From: Solanum dulcamara
Lineage: Eukaryota > Streptophyta > Magnoliopsida > Solanales > Solanaceae
Assembly (NCBI RefSeq): GCF_947179165.1
Contig: NC_077240.1
Span: 131,501 to 195,500, forward strand
Direction of reading: 5' to 3'
DNA length: 64,000 bases
Shown: one piece after another, positions 62,301 through 64,000 of the stretch
How positions within the stretch are numbered: position 1 is the first letter of the stretch
Layout: every line of letters starts with the position of its first letter
Made by a program: the position numbers and the translations under genes
Notes under the pieces: model-generated
Databases searched by the model: none
What the model saw: the letters and a program-made list of their open reading frames with translations, nothing else
Told to the model about the DNA's origin: nothing

Positions 62301-63983
62301 ATTGGAAGAGACCTCAAGCAACATAACTATGTGGTTGGGGTAAATGTCATTTGTCATTAGAGATAAAGATAATCATAGACATTATAAGAACTTACAACAT
62401 GATTGACTATATCTGATGAATTAGAAAGACAAAGAAGTGAAAGAACAAAATAGCACATGTATGGTAAGGTCGAACCTTGTACATATAGAGATGAAATAAC
62501 ATCTTAGGACAAGTCAGTTTTTTCTGTTTGCTAAACTTTTGATACAAAGTGGAAAGTTCACTGGTAAGTTCAGGTCCATAAGCTGCTGGGTACGTGAGTG
62601 GATTCTTACCTAAGGAATAATACATCAATGTACATGCACTTTTCTTACCTAAAGTTCAATATGAGTATTTTTTGCTTTAGACAGTTGCCTAATATGACAC
62701 TTTGAGTTCATTTTTCATTTATAGCTCAAGGTCAAGGATTTTTGGGGAAAATTTTACTTCTCCTATAGAATAAGCCTGGAAAAAGTATTAGCTTGCGGGA
62801 ACCAAGAAGTTGTTTGCTCAACTTTATTGACAGCCAACAGTTTGAACATATAGAGAAAGGAACTGGTTAGACAAACCTTCAGAAATATATCATAGTACTA
62901 GGCAGAATGTAGGTACTGTAAATTAATGTTCTAATTATAGCTGATATTGCAGCTCCCCTCGAAATCAAGAAGTAAGCTAACTTATTGTTGGTTTTGTAGT
63001 GCCTCTGCTAGCTTAAGGGGTTCACCCTTTGTAGAGTTTATTTGGTTTGCGAGATGCAAACACATTCACATTTACAAAAAGACTTGTCAGGGATAGAAAT
63101 CCATACACAGGCTACACGTAAATATAATAAAAATGGTACCATATTTAATTCAGAACCAAGAATAATGTTGGAACAAACCAGAAGAGATTCCAGCAGCTGA
63201 TCCAGCAGCCTTGAGAGATAGCTTTCTATGAGCACCTTTATCGAGCAGAGCTTCAATTCCCTTGGCAACTGATGTACCAATTTCAACACTTGGGCCTTCT
63301 GGTCCTAAGGAATTCCCAGTTCCTAAAGTGACACAAGCAGCGACTGTCTTCAAAATTGGTCCCAAGACAGATTTAACAGATGATGTCCAATTTCCTTGCT
63401 TTGAGACGTCCAGTGTGGCTCGGAAAGTGTTCAAAAGGCTGACTAGCAAACCGCCAGAAGCTGGTACAAAGATTACACGTTGCCAAATTACTCCAATGGG
63501 CTCCTCCCTTAACCATGAGGCACCTCGAGATGGAATCCCATCCCAACAAAAATCGCGTATTTCATGAACCTAACAAAGGAGAAATCAGTTATTCTATGAG
63601 CATTCCGAGAATAAGATGAAAAGAGAAATAGAAAACCTATGACGCACCGCAGCGTTGAAAAGCACGACACTGATACCGGTGAAGAGGCCAACAAAGCAAG
63701 CGGAGATTATTGCCGTGTTGCCTTGTTCATTTATCTGGATACCACTATCACTATCGTCGCACTTTTCAGCAGAGGAGCGTCCGCGTCCTTGTCCGGGAGG
63801 AAGAGACGGTCGAGCCCAACGCCAGCAATTTGAATGACGAATTCGTGATTCATTGTTTTTGTTTAATAGACGATCAAACCGAGGTGCAGACTGCCAGAAT
63901 GAAGCTTTATCGTTATTACACTGACGGGATATGGAATTCAACAAGGAATTAGGAGTGTAACCTGTGGTCGACAATGCCACCAT
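35159..63983 (-). CDS. CLC-E: CLC-e type chloride channel/exchanger, chloroplast (last exon missing)
   Basis: Six exons on the minus strand (63983-63648, 63569-63179, 55699-55502, 43933-43467, 39353-38790, 35367-35159) join in phase into about 722 codons, matching the order and length of Arabidopsis CLC-e, a thylakoid member of the CLC anion channel/exchanger family. It has a basic N-terminus with transit-peptide character, the permeation motif GPEGP (gating Glu), FAVE (position of the proton Glu of exchangers), GGYYAP (anion-site segment), and two C-terminal CBS domains. It is closer to CLC-e than CLC-f by wording such as [16 protein letters not shown] and [15 protein letters not shown]. All junctions are GT..AG. 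The final exon, expected to encode only some 15 residues after VACR, was not found. Coding is under 8% of the 28.8 kb; introns 2, 3, 4 and 5 are 7.5, 11.6, 4.1 and 3.4 kb, filled by retroelements. Confidence 0.92.
35598..36660 (-). mobile_element. L1 3' fragment in CLC-e intron 5
   Basis: Left end is an 11-base T run, then GGATCAAGTAAAAGGCTTCA, the inverted L1 tail. The minus frames 36236-35952 ([40 protein letters not shown]) and 36470-36285 are the zinc-binding and preceding regions. Confidence 0.8.
36669..36895 (-). mobile_element. Copia-type LTR/PBS remnant
   Basis: TGTTAAAGAAAT at 36669 matches 37842, and the stretch ending GAGACCACCCGTCCCGTAAG matches about 37921-37945. At 36884-36895 GCTCTGATACAA is the complement of an initiator-Met tRNA primer-binding site (TGGTATCAGAGC, two differences). 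Boundaries uncertain. Confidence 0.45.
37158..37282 (-). mobile_element. RTE tail fragment
   Basis: Plus-strand order (ACAACA)n, CATACCCATTGAAATCCCAC, AAGTGGGG, CAAACCTTACC, AGACCCTCGGCTCAAAA: the inverted 3' end of the RTE family also seen at 23281 and 61861-62005. Confidence 0.8.
37400..37950 (-). mobile_element. Copia-type LTR end with PBS and leader
   Basis: Read on minus, the LTR ends CATTTCTTTAACA (37842) and is followed by TTGTACCAGAGC (37841-37830), an initiator-Met PBS with two mismatches. After it the sequence opens with ATGAGAAACATCTGGGGC and a frame of 137 codons without gag similarity that I can name. An alternative is a TRIM element. Confidence 0.45.
37951..38789. other. CLC-e intron 5, unassigned part
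   Basis: No gene or clearly named repeat. 38160-38290 is GC-richer and may belong to the copia-like remnant. Confidence 0.3.
38790..39353 (-). CDS. CLC-E: CLC-e exon 5: last helices and CBS1
   Basis: 564 bases, AACAG/GTTGGC to CAGGAG/GTAGCT. Starts [20 protein letters not shown], then a polar linker rich in Ser/Lys/Glu and the first CBS domain ([15 protein letters not shown]...[20 protein letters not shown]). Confidence 0.92.
39965..41450 (-). mobile_element. L1-type LINE in CLC-e intron 4
   Basis: Left end TTTTTTTTCCCGAATAGGTAACA. Minus frames give [20 protein letters not shown] (41119-41367), then [10 protein letters not shown] and [18 protein letters not shown] (40748-41008): RT thumb and downstream region of L1 ORF2. 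It splits an older repeat (GGCGGATCCAAGATTTAAAG ... at 39908). Confidence 0.8.
41451..42250. repeat. Unclassified repeat (GTGGCGTAGCCAGGAT)
   Basis: Starts CAGTGGCGTAGCCAGGATTT and closes near GTTCGATTGACCATCCTTGC. This opening is common in Solanaceae non-coding DNA as I recall. No coding capacity; no clear termini. Confidence 0.4.
42640..42760 (+). mobile_element. L1 RT fragment
   Basis: [13 protein letters not shown] matches the PGPDGFTxxFF motif of L1 reverse transcriptase. Short and isolated. Confidence 0.55.
43070..43160 (+). mobile_element. L1 endonuclease start fragment
   Basis: [14 protein letters not shown], the first motif of L1 ORF2. It lies downstream of an RT fragment, so it is a separate 3'-truncated piece. 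Confidence 0.55.
43467..43933 (-). CDS. CLC-E: CLC-e exon 4: membrane core
   Basis: 467 bases, TTTCAG/AATTGCC to GGTCTG/GTATGA. Encodes [33 protein letters not shown] and [20 protein letters not shown]. Several hydrophobic helices; no stop or frameshift. Confidence 0.92.
43940..45456 (+). mobile_element. CLC-e intron 3 start, with two copia-type LTR ends
   Basis: Mostly unassigned. 44590-44662 (CTTGCTTTAAGGTTTTGGGT, GGATACTCAAATTC, then GGAATCAGAGCC at 44651) resembles an LTR end followed by an initiator-Met PBS. 45055-45120 repeats the LTR end (TTGCCTTAAAGTTTTAGGTT) without a PBS. A 17-base A run lies near 44257. Boundaries are not resolved. Confidence 0.4.
45540..47976 (+). mobile_element. 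Family-2 solo LTR (copy E)
   Basis: Begins TGTAACACCC, ends GGGACGTGACA, with perfect 5-bp TSD CCTAC (45535-45539 and 47977-47981). Shares with 56768-58789 the words CTACGCCGCTAGCGTA, GATGGTTGTCGG, ATGATGCAGAT-like and CCAACCACACCTAGGGT-like. No coding. Confidence 0.88.
47058..47151 (-). mobile_element. 94-bp RTE tail insertion inside LTR copy E
   Basis: (CAA)n then CCCAGTGAAATCCCACAACG, TGGGGTTTGGGGAGGGTAGA and ACGCAGACCTTAC. Flanked by perfect CCCCTAGTA at 47049-47057 and 47152-47160. Confidence 0.88.
48867..50800 (-). mobile_element. L1-type LINE in CLC-e intron 3
   Basis: Tail TTATCAAGTAAATGATTTCA at the left. Minus frames include [20 protein letters not shown] and [10 protein letters not shown] (RT, 50761-50471) and [18 protein letters not shown] (50410-49976), then the degraded zinc-binding region to 48950. 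Multiple breaks. Confidence 0.8.
51240..51333 (+). mobile_element. RTE tail, split by LTR copy B
   Basis: AAGGTAGGAGTAAGGCTACA, CACCACTCTCCCAAAACCCC and GGATTAAACTGG; it continues after the LTR at 54920 as ACTGGGTATGTTTTTGTTG. This restores the RTE tail order (GGATTNNACTGGGTATGTTGTTG). Confidence 0.75.
51334..54919 (+). mobile_element. Family-1 solo LTR (copy B)
   Basis: Begins TGTAATGACC, ends GTCGTGACA, 3,586 bases, with perfect 5-bp TSD ACTGG (51329-51333, 54920-54924). Collinear with copy A. It contains two W-box-like dyads (51508, 51677), GGTGCAG (51997) with the word array, and the tail CTACTGAGTGCC...GTACTCATACTAC. No coding; the frames within are random. Confidence 0.88.
52019..52156 (+). 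repeat. GCGTTCGC word array in LTR copy B
   Basis: GCGTTCGC occurs five times and GCGTTCACG once in about 140 bases, several in the near-palindrome CCGCGTTCGCGG, 16 bases after GGTGCAG. Confidence 0.88.
55502..55699 (-). CDS. CLC-E: CLC-e exon 3: FAVE segment
   Basis: 198 bases, CTTAAAG/GATTTAATG to CCTACGG/GTAATT. Encodes [20 protein letters not shown] through [10 protein letters not shown]. The Glu of FAVE is at the proton-glutamate position of CLC exchangers. The phases (1 in, 1 out) select this donor over the longer open frame. Confidence 0.92.
55700..56767. other. CLC-e intron 2, part next to exon 3
   Basis: No recognised repeat or frame; composition is intron-like. The plus frame 55459-55839 is a shadow of exon 3 extended into it. 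Confidence 0.4.
56768..58789 (+). mobile_element. Family-2 solo LTR (copy F)
   Basis: Begins TGTAACACCCC, ends GAGGTTTGACA, 2,022 bases, with perfect TSD TCATA (56763-56767 and 58790-58794). Shares with copy E the mid-section (AACTACGTAGCCAGCGTAGG, GTGATGGTTGTCGGTTAG) and the 3' part (CCAAGTGGTTCGCTTGGAGC). No coding. Confidence 0.88.
56820..57215 (+). repeat. CACGG/CCGTG palindromic word array in LTR copy F
   Basis: About 400 bases hold a dozen or more CACGG, CCGTG, CACGAG and CACAGACCGTG words in both orientations, including CCACGGACCGTG. Over them runs a loose 75-95 base period (GTGAACTTAACCCCCAGGAC, ATGAAACTTAACCCCAGAAC). Confidence 0.8.
58795..59440. other. CLC-e intron 2, unassigned part
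   Basis: No gene or named repeat seen. Confidence 0.35.
59441..62005 (+). mobile_element. RTE-type LINE, nearly full ORF2 C-terminal two thirds
   Basis: Reading across frames from about 59490: [97 protein letters not shown], and [24 protein letters not shown] wording, then the RTE tail (GAGCCGAGGGTCTATCAGAA ... CACTTGTGGGATCACATTGG). Many stops and frameshifts. Same family as 23281-24672, opposite to the CLC-e gene. Confidence 0.85.
61489..61590 (+). repeat. Perfect 51-bp tandem duplication in the RTE copy
   Basis: 61489-61539 and 61540-61590 are identical (ACATGACCATAAATAGGAGA ... GATAGAAGGTT). It lies at the end of the RTE coding region. Confidence 0.93.
62006..63178. other. CLC-e intron 2, part next to exon 2
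   Basis: AT-rich with no recognisable repeat. The minus frame 62628-62407 has no match I recognise. Confidence 0.4.
63179..63569 (-). CDS. CLC-E: CLC-e exon 2: selectivity-filter region
   Basis: 391 bases, TTAG/GTTCATG to TCTTCTG/GTTTGT. Contains [16 protein letters not shown] and [20 protein letters not shown], where GPEGP carries the gating glutamate. Intron 1 is only 78 bases. Confidence 0.92.
63648..63983 (-). CDS. CLC-E: CLC-e exon 1: transit peptide region and first helix
   Basis: 336 bases, from ATG at 63983 to AACGCTGCG/GTGCGT. The first 60 residues ([19 protein letters not shown]...) are Ser/Asn/Arg-rich with few acids, as in plastid transit peptides; the end ([20 protein letters not shown]) is the first membrane helix. 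The promoter lies beyond the window edge. The plus frames 63639-63952 are shadows. Confidence 0.88.
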
Positions 63984-64000
63984 CGTTATTTCATATCTCA

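Overview
This is plant nuclear DNA, most probably from a member of the Solanaceae with a repeat-rich genome. The evidence is spliced plant genes with GT..AG introns, three recognisable single-copy plant proteins, and retroelements with plant-type ends. The Solanaceae assignment rests on my memory of the RTE tail (CAA)n-...-GTGAAATCCCACNNNGTGGGG, the LTR types and the SINE. No database search was possible.

Three host genes are visible. (1) 6328-9565, minus strand: an ARID-domain nuclear protein. A large acidic exon, a 40-base exon and a 53-base exon are present; the 5' end was not found and the 3' part lies past the left edge or was not recognised. (2) 17582-27856, plus strand: a complete FAR1-RELATED SEQUENCE 5-like gene, with a 722-codon exon, a 7.9-kb intron full of LINEs and a 57-codon last exon. 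(3) 35159-63983, minus strand: a CLC-e type chloroplast chloride channel or exchanger with six exons (about 722 codons) spread over 28.8 kb; the very short last exon was not located. ARID and FRS5 point away from each other; FRS5 and CLC-e converge.

Most of the rest is transposable-element DNA. Six LTR-only insertions are delimited, four of them by exact 5-bp target-site duplications (TSDs): 10923-16831 (TAAAT), 45540-47976 (CCTAC), 51334-54919 (ACTGG) and 56768-58789 (TCATA). The copy at 1761-5623 has a near-exact ATATT, and the copy at 11694-14994 is nested head-to-head inside 10923-16831. L1-type LINE fragments lie in the FRS5 intron and in CLC-e introns 3, 4 and 5. RTE-type LINE copies, one SINE, two TTA/TAA-flanked Harbinger-like MITEs, several fold-back elements and two copia-type primer-binding-site remnants fill most of the remainder.

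The least explained structure is inside the LTRs. After a conserved GGTGCAG word, each family-1 copy carries its own array of short CG-containing palindromic words, different in each copy, and one copy lacks it. A second LTR family shows the same design with CACGG/CCGTG words. Upstream of it, family-1 LTRs repeatedly carry an inverted pair of TTGAC cores (TTGACTTTGGTCAA). I found no CRISPR array, rRNA, functional tRNA gene, viral gene or bacterial-type operon.
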